A DNA stretch of 64,000 nt from Catellatospora bangladeshensis (GCF_016862575.1 NZ_BONF01000004.1:166370-230369); one strand, 5' to 3'. Shown: positions 51,464 through 61,917, counted from the stretch's first letter. The notes: generated by a model from the sequence alone, not told the origin. Program-made: numbers and translations.

Positions 51464-51620
51464 GACATCGACCGGAAAATACGTCGCGGACCTGGGGCGC
51501 GACCAGCAGAATCGCTCGCATGACTGATACCTGCCCGCGCCTCGCGCCCCTGTCCGCCACGGCGGAAGGACGGGGCCGACAGCAGCGTGGGTCCGAGTCC
51601 GGAGCGAGCCTCTCGCAGTC

Positions 51621-52247
51621 GTGACCGCCGCCTTCGTGGCGGGGCTGCTGGCGGGGTACGGCGTGGCCGTGCCCGTCGGCGCGATCGCGCTCCTGCTGAT
51701 GAGCCTCACCGCCCGTACCTCGCTGCGGATCGGCGCTGCCGCCGCGCTCGGCGTGGCCGCGGCGGACGGCATCTACGCCCTGGTGGCCGTGCTCGGCGGG
51801 GCGGCGCTGGCCCGCTTCATCGAGCCGATCGCCACCCCGCTGCGCTGGGTCGCGGTGGCCGTGCTGCTCTACCTCGCGGGGCACACCGCGGTGAGCGCGA
51901 TACGCCACTACCGTGATCCGGCCAGGGCGAAGGAGACCAGGCTGCTCGACTCTCCCGGACGGGCCTTCCTCGCCCTGCTCGGACTGACCCTGCTCAATCC
52001 CATGACCATCGTCTACTTCGGCGCGCTCGTGCTCGGCGGCCAGGCCGTCGACGGCCTGACCGGGGCACAGGGGGCGGTGTTCGTCAGCGCGGCGTTCCTC
52101 GCCTCGGCCAGCTGGCAGCTGTCCGTCGCGGCGGGCGGCGCGCTGGTTGGCCGGGTGCTCGGCACACCGCGCGGACGCCTGGTCACCGCCCTGGTGTCCA
52201 GCCTGGTGATCTCGGTGCTCGCCCTGGCTCTGGTCGTGGCAGAGTAG
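51621..52247 (+). CDS. LysE/RhtB-family exporter
   Basis: The 208-residue integral membrane protein has six hydrophobic segments. The family motif is visible in the first helix (GYGVAVPVGAIALLLMSLTA) and in the middle LLGLTLLNPMTIVYFGALVLG (N-P-x-T). LysE-type proteins export amino acids or small metabolites; the cargo is unknown. The GTG at 51621 gives the usual N-terminus. A HAD-family gene follows 4 nt after the stop, so the two are probably co-transcribed. Confidence 0.85.
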   Translation: MTAAFVAGLLAGYGVAVPVGAIALLLMSLTARTSLRIGAAAALGVAAADGIYALVAVLGGAALARFIEPIATPLRWVAVAVLLYLAGHTAVSAIRHYRDPARAKETRLLDSPGRAFLALLGLTLLNPMTIVYFGALVLGGQAVDGLTGAQGAVFVSAAFLASASWQLSVAAGGALVGRVLGTPRGRLVTALVSSLVISVLALALVVAE

Positions 52248-52251
52248 GCGC

Positions 52252-52986
52252 ATGCTGCCTTCCCCCGCCGCGCTGCTGCTCGATTTCGGTGGGGTGATCG
52301 TCGAGTCTGGACGGTCACCCCACGACCGCCACTCCGCGCTGATCCAGCGGGTGCATCGGCTCACCGCGGGGGCGGTCGCCGAGGAGCAGATCCGCGAGGC
52401 GCTGGACCGGGCCAAGCAGGCCCGCTCGCGGCTGCGCGAGGACGACGAGGAGTGCCTGGAGATCACCCACGAGCACCTCTGGGGCGAGCTGATCGCCGCC
52501 GAGTGGCCCGCGGTGGCCCGGGCCACGGTGCTGGTGCACGCCACCGACCTGACCCGGCAGTGGGCCCGGCGCACGGACTGGAAGCTGCGACCCGGCATCG
52601 CCGACCTGCTCGACTTCACCGTCGGGCGGGGCATGCCGGTGGCGGTGGTCAGCAACACCCCGTGCGGGCAGGCGCACCGCGACGCGCTCGACGACTTCGG
52701 GCTGACCGGGGCCGTCGCCGCCCAGATCTACAGCGACGAGCTGGGCGTGTACAAGCCGCACCCCAGCATGATCTGGGCGGCCGCCCGGGAGCTGGGCGTC
52801 CCCGCCGCCGCGAGCTGGTTCGTGGGCGACCAGCCGCACCGTGACATCGCGTGCGCGCGGCGGGCCGGGGTGGGAGCGGCCATCCTCATGCCCGAGGGGG
52901 AGCCGCGCGAGGCCGGCGAGCACACCCCCGACGCCGTGGTCGCCGACGGTAACGAGCTGCTCGACCTGCTGCGCAAGTCGCTGTAA
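52252..52986 (+). CDS. HAD-superfamily hydrolase-like protein
   Basis: This 244-residue protein has a HAD fold with an inserted helical cap. Motif I is LLLDFGGVIV (Asp10), motif II VVSNTP, motif III a Lys in YKPHPSM, and motif IV WFVGDQPHRDI. The usual second Asp of motif I (DxD) is Gly, as in the DFGG group, so catalytic power is uncertain. It starts at the ATG just after the LysE stop. Confidence 0.83.
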   Translation: MLPSPAALLLDFGGVIVESGRSPHDRHSALIQRVHRLTAGAVAEEQIREALDRAKQARSRLREDDEECLEITHEHLWGELIAAEWPAVARATVLVHATDLTRQWARRTDWKLRPGIADLLDFTVGRGMPVAVVSNTPCGQAHRDALDDFGLTGAVAAQIYSDELGVYKPHPSMIWAAARELGVPAAASWFVGDQPHRDIACARRAGVGAAILMPEGEPREAGEHTPDAVVADGNELLDLLRKSL

Positions 52987-53099
52987 CGGTGCATCGGCGG
53001 GCCCGAGCGGCGCCGTGCCTCGCTGCGGCGGCGCCTCGCCCGGCCCGTCTGTGGTGGCGGATCGCCGCGCACGGGGCACGGGGGCTCGGCTCGCCGCGG

Positions 53100-53726
53100 T
53101 CAGGGCCGGGCGCCGGGGTGATGGTGGCGCTGCGCTCGGCGCTCGGCCATCGCCTGCATGGCGGGCAGGAGTGCCAGCAGGGGCAGCGCCAGGCTGCCCA
53201 GGAACAGCGCGGCCACCAGAGTGGCGAGCATGGCGCTGCTGGAGATGACGCCGCGGCGCACCGAGCGCTGCACCGCCTCCTGGCGGCCGGGGCGCTGCAG
53301 CGGCTTCCGGTCGCGGATGCGCAGGGACAGCAGCAGGCCGCTCAGCGCGATGAACAGCAGATTGATCATGTAGAGCACGGTGGCGCCGTGGGACTGGTTC
53401 ACCTCGTAGGTCAGCACCGCCGTCGGCACCGGCAGGAAGACCACGCCCAGCAGCCACAGGCTGTTCAGCAGCATGATGCCCTCCCCGACGTCGGCGAGGT
53501 TGTCGAAGACCCGCCGGTGCACCATCCAGAACAGCGACACCACGGCGAACGACATCACGAACGCGGCGAAGTCGCCCGCATGCTCGCGCACCATGTCGCG
53601 CACGGTCTCGGTCCCCGCCTCCTGGGCGATGCCGGCCAGCGGCAGCACCAGCAGGGTCAGCGCGATCGCGACGACCCCGTCGGTGAACGCGGTGAGCCGG
53701 TTCAGCGAGCGGGACTCCTCCTTCAC
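53100..53726 (-). CDS. TMEM175-family (DUF1211) potassium channel-like protein
   Basis: The 208-residue membrane protein has about six helices. Helix 1 has the family's RLTAFTDGVVAIALTLLVLPL motif (R-x-x-x-F-(S/T)-D-G), which lines the K+ pore in bacterial TMEM175 structures. HRRVFD and LLNSLWLLGVVFLPVPTAVL follow. Characterised bacterial homologues form tetrameric K+-selective channels. The C-terminus is His/Arg-rich. The GTG at 53726 follows GAGG. Confidence 0.85.
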   Translation of the reverse strand: MKEESRSLNRLTAFTDGVVAIALTLLVLPLAGIAQEAGTETVRDMVREHAGDFAAFVMSFAVVSLFWMVHRRVFDNLADVGEGIMLLNSLWLLGVVFLPVPTAVLTYEVNQSHGATVLYMINLLFIALSGLLLSLRIRDRKPLQRPGRQEAVQRSVRRGVISSSAMLATLVAALFLGSLALPLLALLPAMQAMAERRAQRHHHPGARP

Positions 53727-53753
53727 ACCTCGTCCCTACCACAGCGGACCTGG

Positions 53754-54479
53754 TCAGCTCAGGTGCTTGAGCGCTTCCCGCCGGGACAGCCCGGACAGCC
53801 CGGGCTGCGCGGCCACGAACTCGCGTACCGCCGCGGGGTCGGTCTTGGCGTGCTCGCGCAGCGCCCAGCCGATCGCCTTGCGGATGAAGAAGTCCGGGTG
53901 CGGCGCGAGCTCGGCGCAGTAGCGCAGCAGCCGTTCGGCGTCGGTGCCGGCCTTGTACGTCAGCTGGTGCAGCAGCGCCGTGCGGGCGAGCCACAGCTCG
54001 TCCCCGGCCGCCCACGCGTCCATCACGCGCACCAGGTGCGGGTGGCGGGCCACCAGCGCGCCGACCACGTGCGCGGCGAGCGTGTCGACGGTGTCCCACC
54101 ACGACTTGGTGACGATCAGGTGCCGCGCGGTGTCGAGGAAGCCCGCGTCGAGCGTCCGGGCGTGACGGCGCAGCAGCACGCAGGCGGCGTACTGGAACTC
54201 CCGCTCGTCGCGCGCCCAGCAGTCGAGCGCGGCCTCCCGCAGCGTCGCGGCGTCCGGCCGGGGCGACCCGGCGAGCACCGCCCGGACCGTGGCCTGCACC
54301 TGCGGCGCGGGCACTCCGAGGAACGGGAACTGCTCGCGCAGGTACGCCCGCATCGCCGGAGCGCGGGCCGGATCGGCGGCGGCCGTCAGGCGCGCGGCCA
54401 GGGCGCCGGTCAGCGCGAGTCCGGCGGCCCGGGGATCGGCGGCCGGTGCCGGACCGCCCCCGCGTGCTGCCCCGGCCAT
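53754..54479 (-). CDS. DNA alkylation repair protein (AlkD-like HEAT repeats)
   Basis: The 241-residue protein consists of HEAT-like helical repeats: MRAYLREQFPFLGVPAPQVQ near 43–62, LREAALDCWARDEREFQYAACVLL, TKSWWDTVDTLAAHVVGALV, DELWLARTALLHQL, FFIRKAIGWALREHAKTDP. The pattern WDTVD and FIRKAIGWALRE is typical of AlkD, which removes bulky or cationic alkylated bases without flipping them. The ATG at 54479 has a GGAGG site. It diverges from the class V aminotransferase gene. Confidence 0.85.
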   Translation of the reverse strand: MAGAARGGGPAPAADPRAAGLALTGALAARLTAAADPARAPAMRAYLREQFPFLGVPAPQVQATVRAVLAGSPRPDAATLREAALDCWARDEREFQYAACVLLRRHARTLDAGFLDTARHLIVTKSWWDTVDTLAAHVVGALVARHPHLVRVMDAWAAGDELWLARTALLHQLTYKAGTDAERLLRYCAELAPHPDFFIRKAIGWALREHAKTDPAAVREFVAAQPGLSGLSRREALKHLS

Positions 54480-54538
54480 GCCACCTCCTGCATATTGGCC
54501 TGCGATTTCCGCCCACGGCGGGTGGAATACTGCGAATC

Positions 54539-55591
54539 ATGGACAGTACTCCGCCCGCGGCCGGCTTCGCCGCGCACTGGTCCGCCGTCGAGCCCGGTTA
54601 CCTGAACACGGCCAGCTTCGGGCTGCCGCCGGACCGGGCCTGGGACGCCCTGCAGGCCGCCCAGGCCGACTGGCGGCGCGGGCGCACCTCGTGGGAGGGC
54701 TGGGGCGAGTCCACCGACCGGGCCCGGCAGTCCTACGCCCGCCTCATCGGCGTCGACGCGGCCGACGTCGCGATCGGCGCGCAGGTGTCGCAGCTGCTCG
54801 CCCCGGTCGCCGCGGCGGTGCCGGACGGGGCGGCGGTGCTGGTGCCGGAGCTGGAGTTCACCTCGGCGGTGTTCCCGTTCGCGGTGCACGCCGACCGGGG
54901 CGTGACCGTGCGCACCGCGCCGTTCGAGCGGCTCGCCGAGCGCATCGACGCCTCCGTGGACGTGGTGTCGTTCGGGCTGGTCCAGTCGTCGGACGGGGCG
55001 GTCGCCGACTACGCCGGGATCGTCGCCGCGGCCCGCGCGGCGGGTGCGCTGGTGGTCGTCGACGCCACCCAGGCGTGCGGCTGGCTGCCGTTCGACGGCT
55101 CGCTCGCCGACGTCGTGGTCACCGGGGCGTACAAGTGGCTGATGTCACCGCGCGGCACCGGCTTCGTGTATCTCGCGCCCGCCGCCCGCGAGCGGATGCG
55201 CCCGCTGGCCGCGAACTGGTACGCCGGGGAGGACGTGCACGGCTCGTACTACGGGCTGCCGCTGCGGCTGGCCAAGGACGCGCGCGCCTTCGACATCTCG
55301 CCCGCCTGGCACCCGTGGGTCGGCACCGCGCCCGCGCTGGAGCTGATCGAGGAGCTGGGCGTGGCCGCGATCCACGCCCACGACCTCGCGCTCGCCAACC
55401 GGTTCCGGGCCGGGCTCGGGCTGCCGGCGGGGGACAGCGCGATCGTTTCCGTGGACGTGCCCGGCGCCGACGCGAAGCTGGGCGCCGCGGGCATCCGTAC
55501 GGCCGTGCGCAACGGGCGGATCCGCGCGTCGTTCCACGCGTACACCACGGAAGCCGATGTGGACGCCGCGCTGAACGCGCTGGTGGGCTGA
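54539..55591 (+). CDS. class V aminotransferase-family PLP enzyme
   Basis: The 350-residue protein has EPGYLNTASFGLPP near the N-terminus, VVVDATQACGWLPFDGSLAD, and the PLP lysine in VVTGAYKWLMSPRGTGFVYL. It groups with SufS/NifS-like and kynureninase-like folds but lacks the SufS active-site Cys loop, so it is not a SUF desulfurase. The substrate is unknown. The stop overlaps the next gene's ATG by one base, which ties it to an acVLRF1-like protein. AATACT lies 7 nt before the ATG, a possible leaderless start. Confidence 0.82.
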   Translation: MDSTPPAAGFAAHWSAVEPGYLNTASFGLPPDRAWDALQAAQADWRRGRTSWEGWGESTDRARQSYARLIGVDAADVAIGAQVSQLLAPVAAAVPDGAAVLVPELEFTSAVFPFAVHADRGVTVRTAPFERLAERIDASVDVVSFGLVQSSDGAVADYAGIVAAARAAGALVVVDATQACGWLPFDGSLADVVVTGAYKWLMSPRGTGFVYLAPAARERMRPLAANWYAGEDVHGSYYGLPLRLAKDARAFDISPAWHPWVGTAPALELIEELGVAAIHAHDLALANRFRAGLGLPAGDSAIVSVDVPGADAKLGAAGIRTAVRNGRIRASFHAYTTEADVDAALNALVG

Positions 55592-56220
55592 TGGTCGCGA
55601 AACCGGCCGCCGGTGGCGGGCGCTGGGCCGACGTCGAGCCGCGACGGCTGCGCCGCTGGCTGGACGGCTTCTACTCGCGCCATGACGGCGCGGAGGAGGA
55701 CGGGCTGAAGCTGTCCGCCGCCAACGGCGACACCGCCGAGCTGCTGCCACCGCCCGGCGTCACCGACGTGGCCGACATCGACGGGCTGCTCACGGCCCTG
55801 GCCGTGCCGCGCCGGCTGGGGTTCCTGCTGGCCAGGCGCAACGCGGTCGCGGTCGGGGTCGCCGACGGCGACGAGCTGGTCAGCTCCAAGGTGGACACGT
55901 TCTACGTGCAGGGCCGTACGGCGGCCGGGGGCTGGTCACAGCAGCGCTACGCGCGCCGCCGGGAGAACCAGGCCGCCGGGGCCGCCCGCGACGCCGCGGA
56001 CATCGCCGCGCGCATCCTGCTGCCGTACGCCGACAGCCTGGCGGCCCTGGTCTGCGGCGGAGACCGCGCCACCGTCGACGAGATCCTCCTCGACAAACGC
56101 CTGGCGCCCCTGCTCCCGCTCCGCCACGACCGCCTCCTCGACGTCCCCGAGCCCCGCCACGCCGTCCTCGTCGAAGCGCTCACCACCGCCCAAGCCGTCC
56201 GCATCCACCTGGTCCCGTAA
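55591..56220 (+). CDS. acVLRF1-type peptidyl-tRNA hydrolase / release factor
   Basis: The 209-residue protein matches my memory of the actinobacterial VLRF1 (Vms1-like release factor) family: an N-terminal helical part RRLRRWLDGFYSRH, core strands RLGFLLARRNAVAVGVADGDEL, the signature SSKVDTFYVQGRTAAGGWSQ followed by QRYARRRENQAAGAARD, and a late EILLDKRLAPLLPLRHDRLLDVPEP. The Gln in GGWSQQR is the expected catalytic position. Related proteins free nascent chains from stalled 50S subunits. The call rests on motif recognition only. It shares one base with the aminotransferase gene. Confidence 0.75.
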   Translation: MVAKPAAGGGRWADVEPRRLRRWLDGFYSRHDGAEEDGLKLSAANGDTAELLPPPGVTDVADIDGLLTALAVPRRLGFLLARRNAVAVGVADGDELVSSKVDTFYVQGRTAAGGWSQQRYARRRENQAAGAARDAADIAARILLPYADSLAALVCGGDRATVDEILLDKRLAPLLPLRHDRLLDVPEPRHAVLVEALTTAQAVRIHLVP

Positions 56221-56224
56221 CCCC

Positions 56225-56303
56225 AAGACCATCGGACTTGCCTGGCAGACGGGCGTATCGAGGGTCAAGATGCGCCCGTCTGCCAGGCAAGTCGGTGGAT
56301 CTT
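56225..56303 (+). repeat. family B palindrome, copy B3
   Basis: 31-nt arms, 56225–56255 (AAGACCATCGGACTTGCC...) and 56273–56303, pair with few mismatches. The loop TATCGAGGGTCAAGATG resembles those of B1 and B2. It starts 5 nt after a stop codon, between converging genes. Confidence 0.9.
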
Positions 56304-56350
56304 CGCGACGCGGCGCGGCGCGACGCGGCGGGCGGCGTTCGGCGGGCGGG

Positions 56351-57379
56351 TCAGCGGGAGAAGGTGTCGCACTGGCGGGGGTCGCCGGTGCGGTAGCCCT
56401 GGTTGAACCACTGCTGGCGCTGTTCGGAGCTGCCGTGGGTGAAGGCCTCCTGGTTGATGCGGCCGCCGGCCTTCTGCTGGATGGCGTCGTCGCCGACGGC
56501 GGCCGCGGCCTCCAGCGCCTGGTCGATGTCCTGCTGGGTGACGCTCTTGAACAGGGGCTGGCCGGTGGCGTCGGTGGTCTTGGCTGCCGCGTTGGCCCAG
56601 ACGCCCGCGTAGCAGTCGGCCTGCAGCTCCATGGCGACCGAGTACTTGTTGGCGTTGGCGGGGTCGCGCTGCTGGGCGCGGCGCACCTGCGCCTCGGTGC
56701 CGAGCAGGGTCTGGATGTGGTGGCCGTACTCGTGGGCGAGTACGTACGCCTGCGCGAACTGGCCCTTCGCGCCGAAGCGGTTGGCCAGCTCCTCGTAGAA
56801 GCTCAGGTCGATGTAGACGTGGTTGTCGCCGGGGCAGTAGAACGGGCCGACGCCGGCCGTGGCCGGGCCGCAGGCGGTGGACACCGAGCCGGTGAAGAAG
56901 CGGGTCGTCGCGGGCGTGTACTGCTGGCCGAGGTACTGCGGCATGGCCGCGCGCCAGTACGCCTGGATCGAGTTGATGTAGAGCAGGTTGCGGCAGGCCG
57001 GGTTGTCGAACCGGTTCGGGTTCGAGCGGTCGCACTGCTGGGCGAGCGCGGTGCTGTTGACGTCGTTGGGGCCGGGCTGCTGCTGCCCCGGCTGGCCGGG
57101 GTTGAGCCCGCCCACGCCGCTGAACAGGCTGGAGCCGCCGCCGGTGCAGATGAGCAGGCCGACGCACAGGGCGCCGACCAGCAGCACGGCCATGCCGATC
57201 TTGCTGCGCATGAGCATGGGCAGCAGGCCCGCGAGGCAGCCGGCGCCCGCGCCGCCCATACCCCCGCCGCCACCTCCGCCGAACGGCGGGAAGCCGCCCC
57301 CGCCGCCGCCTCCGCCGCCGGAGCCGCGCATGTCCTCGACCTGTGACGGGTCGAGCTCTGCGTTCTCGTTGATGCTCAC
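56351..57379 (-). CDS. YpfJ-type neutral zinc metallopeptidase
   Basis: The 342-residue protein has an N-terminal low-complexity region with two long glycine runs, then one membrane helix (about 57–78), a Gly/Pro/Gln linker, and the peptidase domain with LAHEYGHHIQ (HExxH) and a downstream MELQADCYAG supplying the third ligand. The family (YpfJ/KPN_02809) is conserved but little studied. It is probably a membrane-anchored peptidase facing outward. The Cys near 113, 128, 184, 195 and 273 may form disulfides. Confidence 0.88.
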   Translation of the reverse strand: MSINENAELDPSQVEDMRGSGGGGGGGGGFPPFGGGGGGGMGGAGAGCLAGLLPMLMRSKIGMAVLLVGALCVGLLICTGGGSSLFSGVGGLNPGQPGQQQPGPNDVNSTALAQQCDRSNPNRFDNPACRNLLYINSIQAYWRAAMPQYLGQQYTPATTRFFTGSVSTACGPATAGVGPFYCPGDNHVYIDLSFYEELANRFGAKGQFAQAYVLAHEYGHHIQTLLGTEAQVRRAQQRDPANANKYSVAMELQADCYAGVWANAAAKTTDATGQPLFKSVTQQDIDQALEAAAAVGDDAIQQKAGGRINQEAFTHGSSEQRQQWFNQGYRTGDPRQCDTFSR

Positions 57380-57469
57380 GCAAGCCAGCGTAGGCAGTTT
57401 TGTGGTGAATCACACCCAAAATGGGGCGGCCCGGGGTAAAGCCCAGGCGAGCTGCCGCGCGCGGCTCGG

Positions 57470-57475
57470 TAGAAT
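57470..57475 (+). promoter_or_regulatory. -10 box of ABC-F gene
   Basis: TAGAAT in CGGTAGAATGGGC, 54 nt upstream of the ATG at 57530, in the divergent region with the metallopeptidase gene. Confidence 0.45.
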
Positions 57476-57529
57476 GGGCAGTCCTTCCTCGTGCCACCCG
57501 GTGGCCCACCCCTGACCTGGGAGAGTTAC

Positions 57530-59128
<1,599 letters not shown>

Positions 59129-59138
59129 CAAACGAAGG

Positions 59139-59180
59139 AAGGGCACCTTCTTATCGCTTTGCGTAGAGGAAGGTGCCCTT
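59139..59180. terminator. strong terminator between ABC-F and GT-C-like gene
   Basis: A perfect 12-bp stem AAGGGCACCTTC (59139–59150) with GAAGGTGCCCTT (59169–59180) is followed by TTT. It serves the plus-strand gene and sits close to the end of the converging gene. The sequence resembles iterated terminators I associate with Micromonosporaceae. Confidence 0.9.
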
Positions 59181-59198
59181 TTTAACGCGCGCCGCCGA

Positions 59199-60512
59199 TT
59201 ACCAGGGCGTCGACAGGACCGCTTCGATGATCATCGCGGAGGCGGCGCCCACGGCGACCAGGAGCAGGGGAGCGGGGACGGGGTCGCCGCCGGGGCGTTC
59301 CGGGGCGACGGCGGCGATGGTGAGCCACGGGAAGTACGGCAGCCAGGCGTGCTCGACGCCGCCGCGCGCCAGCCCCGCGCCGACCGAGAACAGCACCGCC
59401 GTGGCCGCGCCGACCAGGAACGGCCAGCCGGGGGTGTTGCGCACCTTGCGCAGGCTGGCGTACAGCGGCGGGCCGACCGCCAGCAGCAGCGCGCACACGC
59501 TGATCAGGCCCCACCACATGGCGCTGCGGTGCGGCTCGATGCGCTCGGCGAAGTCGGCGTACGCCGTGCCCAGCCCGTCGGTCCAGGTGAAGCCGAGCTT
59601 CGCCGCGCCGAGCACTGGCAGCAGCACGCCCAGCCCGGCGAACATGTTCAGGGCGGCCCGGCGCCGCGCGAAGTTCAGGAACACCACGGACAACCCCAGC
59701 CAGGCCACGGCGTACGAGAACAGCGCCGCGACGCCGAGCAGCAGCCCGGCCAGCACCGCCCACAGCGCCGCGCGCCAACCGTGGCGCCGGGTCGCGCGCA
59801 CCCCGGCCAGCGTCATCGCCGCGCCGAGCGTGGCCACCACGGCGTCCATCGACACCGCCGTCCACACCGCGTACGGCGCCAGCGCCAGCACGGGCGCGTA
59901 CGGGCGCGCGGCGGCCTCGCCGCTCATGTCGCGTACGGCGGCCAGCACCATCGGCACGGACAGCGCGCCGACCGCGGTCACCAGCAGGCCCAGCGCCAGG
60001 TGGTCGGTGACGCCGAGCCGCTGCACGGCCCACAGCAGCAGCACCGGCGCGGGCGGGTGGCCGCGCGTCGCCGTGGTGTGCTCGGCCGAGCGGCCCGTGA
60101 AGGAGCTCAGGTACGCCAGCGGATCGTCGCCGACCTCCTGTACGTCACCGAGGTAGCTGTCCGGGGTGAGCGAGCGGGTCAGGCCGCCGGCGCCGTCGAC
60201 GAGGGCGAGCGAGACGGCCCACGCGAAGAAGGCGACGGTGGCCCCGGTGCTCACCGCCCACCACGGCAGTCGATGGATCCAGCCGCGCCAGGCGGCGCCG
60301 AGCACGGCGACCGCGACGAGCGGCGCCAGCAGCGAGGCGGGCGACAGTTCGAAGCGGTAGCTGCCGAGGAACGGCGCGCTGGCGGTGCCCAGCCGGGCGC
60401 CGCCGCGCACCGCCAGCCAGGTCGCCAGCAGGCCGATGCACACCAGCACCAACCAGCCGAACAGGTCTCGCCGTTCGCGGTCGCGGGTGCTCAGGGGGTC
60501 AGCGGTGGTCAC
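59199..60512 (-). CDS. GT-C-like polytopic membrane protein
   Basis: The 437-residue protein has about eleven membrane helices. After helix 1 comes a loop with an acidic motif region (SLTPDSYLGDVQEVGDDPLAYLSS), followed by RGHPPAPVLLLWAVQRLG, typical of PMT/mannosyltransferase-like GT-C enzymes that use lipid-linked sugars. No soluble catalytic domain is visible, and I cannot name the donor or acceptor. The start at GTG 60512 is supported by a TAGCGT box 8 nt upstream. A GTG or other codon at 60563 is in frame but less likely. Confidence 0.72.
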   Translation of the reverse strand: MTTADPLSTRDRERRDLFGWLVLVCIGLLATWLAVRGGARLGTASAPFLGSYRFELSPASLLAPLVAVAVLGAAWRGWIHRLPWWAVSTGATVAFFAWAVSLALVDGAGGLTRSLTPDSYLGDVQEVGDDPLAYLSSFTGRSAEHTTATRGHPPAPVLLLWAVQRLGVTDHLALGLLVTAVGALSVPMVLAAVRDMSGEAAARPYAPVLALAPYAVWTAVSMDAVVATLGAAMTLAGVRATRRHGWRAALWAVLAGLLLGVAALFSYAVAWLGLSVVFLNFARRRAALNMFAGLGVLLPVLGAAKLGFTWTDGLGTAYADFAERIEPHRSAMWWGLISVCALLLAVGPPLYASLRKVRNTPGWPFLVGAATAVLFSVGAGLARGGVEHAWLPYFPWLTIAAVAPERPGGDPVPAPLLLVAVGAASAMIIEAVLSTPW

Positions 60513-60520
60513 GGTCGGAC

Positions 60521-60526
60521 ACGCTA
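60521..60526 (-). promoter_or_regulatory. -10 box of GT-C-like gene, leaderless start
   Basis: TAGCGT on the minus strand, 8 nt before the GTG at 60512. Confidence 0.4.
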
Positions 60527-60649
60527 TCGGGTACCCGACAGCACCGTGCGTGTCGGTTGGCATGGAATTGATATCTAGCGCATGATCGTCGGAGGCGGTC
60601 TAATAGGTTGGACCGCATACCGCATCGTCCGGGACGTGAGGATTTCAAC

Positions 60650-60877
60650 ATGGCAGCCACCGGCACAGCTACCACCACCGAGAAGGGTCGCCGGATCGTC
60701 GGGACCGAACGCCAGACGCTCGCCAAGGACCTCGTGAAGCGCTACACGTCGGGTGAGTCCATCCGCGCGCTGGCCGCGTCGACTGGCCGTTCGTACGGAT
60801 TCATCCACCGGGTGCTCACCGAGTCCGGTGTCGCGCTGCGGCAGCGCGGCGGAGCACGTCGGCGCAAGAAGGCATGA
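60650..60877 (+). CDS. small actinobacterial helix-turn-helix protein
   Basis: The 75-residue protein has a Thr-rich N-terminus (TGTATTTEKGRRIVGTERQT) and a central HTH LVKRYTSGESIRALAASTGRSYGFIHRVLTESG, ending in a basic RRRKK tail. It matches a small family that I know to be widely conserved in actinobacteria (for example in Streptomyces), with no assigned role. The basic tail supports DNA binding. The ATG at 60650 follows GAGG. The crotonase-family gene starts 36 nt later, so they may share a transcript. Confidence 0.85.
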   Translation: MAATGTATTTEKGRRIVGTERQTLAKDLVKRYTSGESIRALAASTGRSYGFIHRVLTESGVALRQRGGARRRKKA

Positions 60878-60913
60878 TTCGCCCGCGCCACGCCGAGCAG
60901 TGGGAGCCGGCCG

Positions 60914-61675
60914 ATGCCTGACATGGCAGCGACCGGCTTTCGCATGACCGTGGACGGTCCGGTCGCGACGGTGACATTGGACCGCCCGGAGGTGCGCAAC
61001 GCGCAGACCCCGCAGCTCTGGACGGGTCTTGCCGCGGCCGCACGGGGGCTTGCCGGCGATGTGCGCGTCGTGGTCGTACGCGGAGAAGGGCGGTCCTTCT
61101 CCGCGGGCCTCGACCTGAAAGTGGTGCAGGGTGGCGAGTTCCAGGAGCTCGCCACGCTCGACCCGGAGGAGTGCGCGGACCGGATCGCCGGGTTCCAGCA
61201 GGCCTTCTCCTGGCTCCGCCGGCCCGACCTCATCACCATCGCGGCGGTGCAGGGCCACGCCATCGGCGCGGGCTTCCAGCTCGCGCTGGCCTGTGACCTG
61301 CGGATCGCCGCCGACGACGCGCTCTTCGCGATGGCGGAGGTGACGCTGGGGCTCGTGCCGGACCTCACCGGCACCAAGCGCCTGGTGGAGCTGGTCGGCT
61401 ACGCCCGTGCGCTGGAGCTGTGCGTGACCGGGCGCCGCGTCGGGGCCGCCGAGGCGGACCGGATCGGCCTGGTCAACCTGGTGGTGCCGCGTGACGAGCT
61501 GGACGCCGCCGCGGCCGATCTGGCCGACGCGGTGCTGGCCGCGCCGCGCGACGCGGTCGTCGAGATCAAGGCCCTGCTGGCGGCGGCGAGCGGCCGCGGC
61601 TACGCCGAGCAGGAGCGCGCCGAGCGGGAGGCGCAGACGCGCCGCATCCGCGATCTGGCCGGGCTGGGCGAGTAG
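60914..61675 (+). CDS. enoyl-CoA hydratase/isomerase family protein
   Basis: This 253-residue crotonase-fold enzyme has the oxyanion-hole elements FSAGLDL (62–68) and GHAIGAGFQLALACD (114–128). At the first catalytic Glu position of hydratases the residue is Gln122; the second, Glu142 (MAEVTLGLVP), is kept. This pattern is closer to enoyl-CoA isomerases than to true hydratases, so the exact reaction is open. The ATG at 60914 follows GGGAG with 7-nt spacing. It lies 36 nt after the HTH gene. Confidence 0.85.
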   Translation: MPDMAATGFRMTVDGPVATVTLDRPEVRNAQTPQLWTGLAAAARGLAGDVRVVVVRGEGRSFSAGLDLKVVQGGEFQELATLDPEECADRIAGFQQAFSWLRRPDLITIAAVQGHAIGAGFQLALACDLRIAADDALFAMAEVTLGLVPDLTGTKRLVELVGYARALELCVTGRRVGAAEADRIGLVNLVVPRDELDAAAADLADAVLAAPRDAVVEIKALLAAASGRGYAEQERAEREAQTRRIRDLAGLGE

Positions 61676-61917
61676 GAATCCGCCTCCGCGGCGCCGATCG
61701 TCCTTTTCCGCGTTCGTTGATACGCCCTTTCGGGTGTCCTCCCCATGGCTGATTCGCGATGGTGGAAAGGACGGTTCCCGCTCATTCCTCCGGTGCGGGG
61801 ACTACGCGGCGCGATGGTGCGCCCCGGATCGCGGAATAGTTAATAAGCCCGGCTAAGGAATTTTCACTCGGCGCCGCACGTTGAGCGGCACGGCAGGGCT
61901 TAGAGGGAGGTATGCGG

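Noticed and set aside
52987..53099. Small ORFs between the HAD and TMEM175 genes
   Set aside because: Open frames there continue from genes in other frames and show only Arg/Ala/Pro-rich composition with no start signal.
61912..61917. ATG at 61912 as the ABC exporter start
   Set aside because: Only one base separates it from GGGAGG. GTG 61918 has 7-nt spacing.
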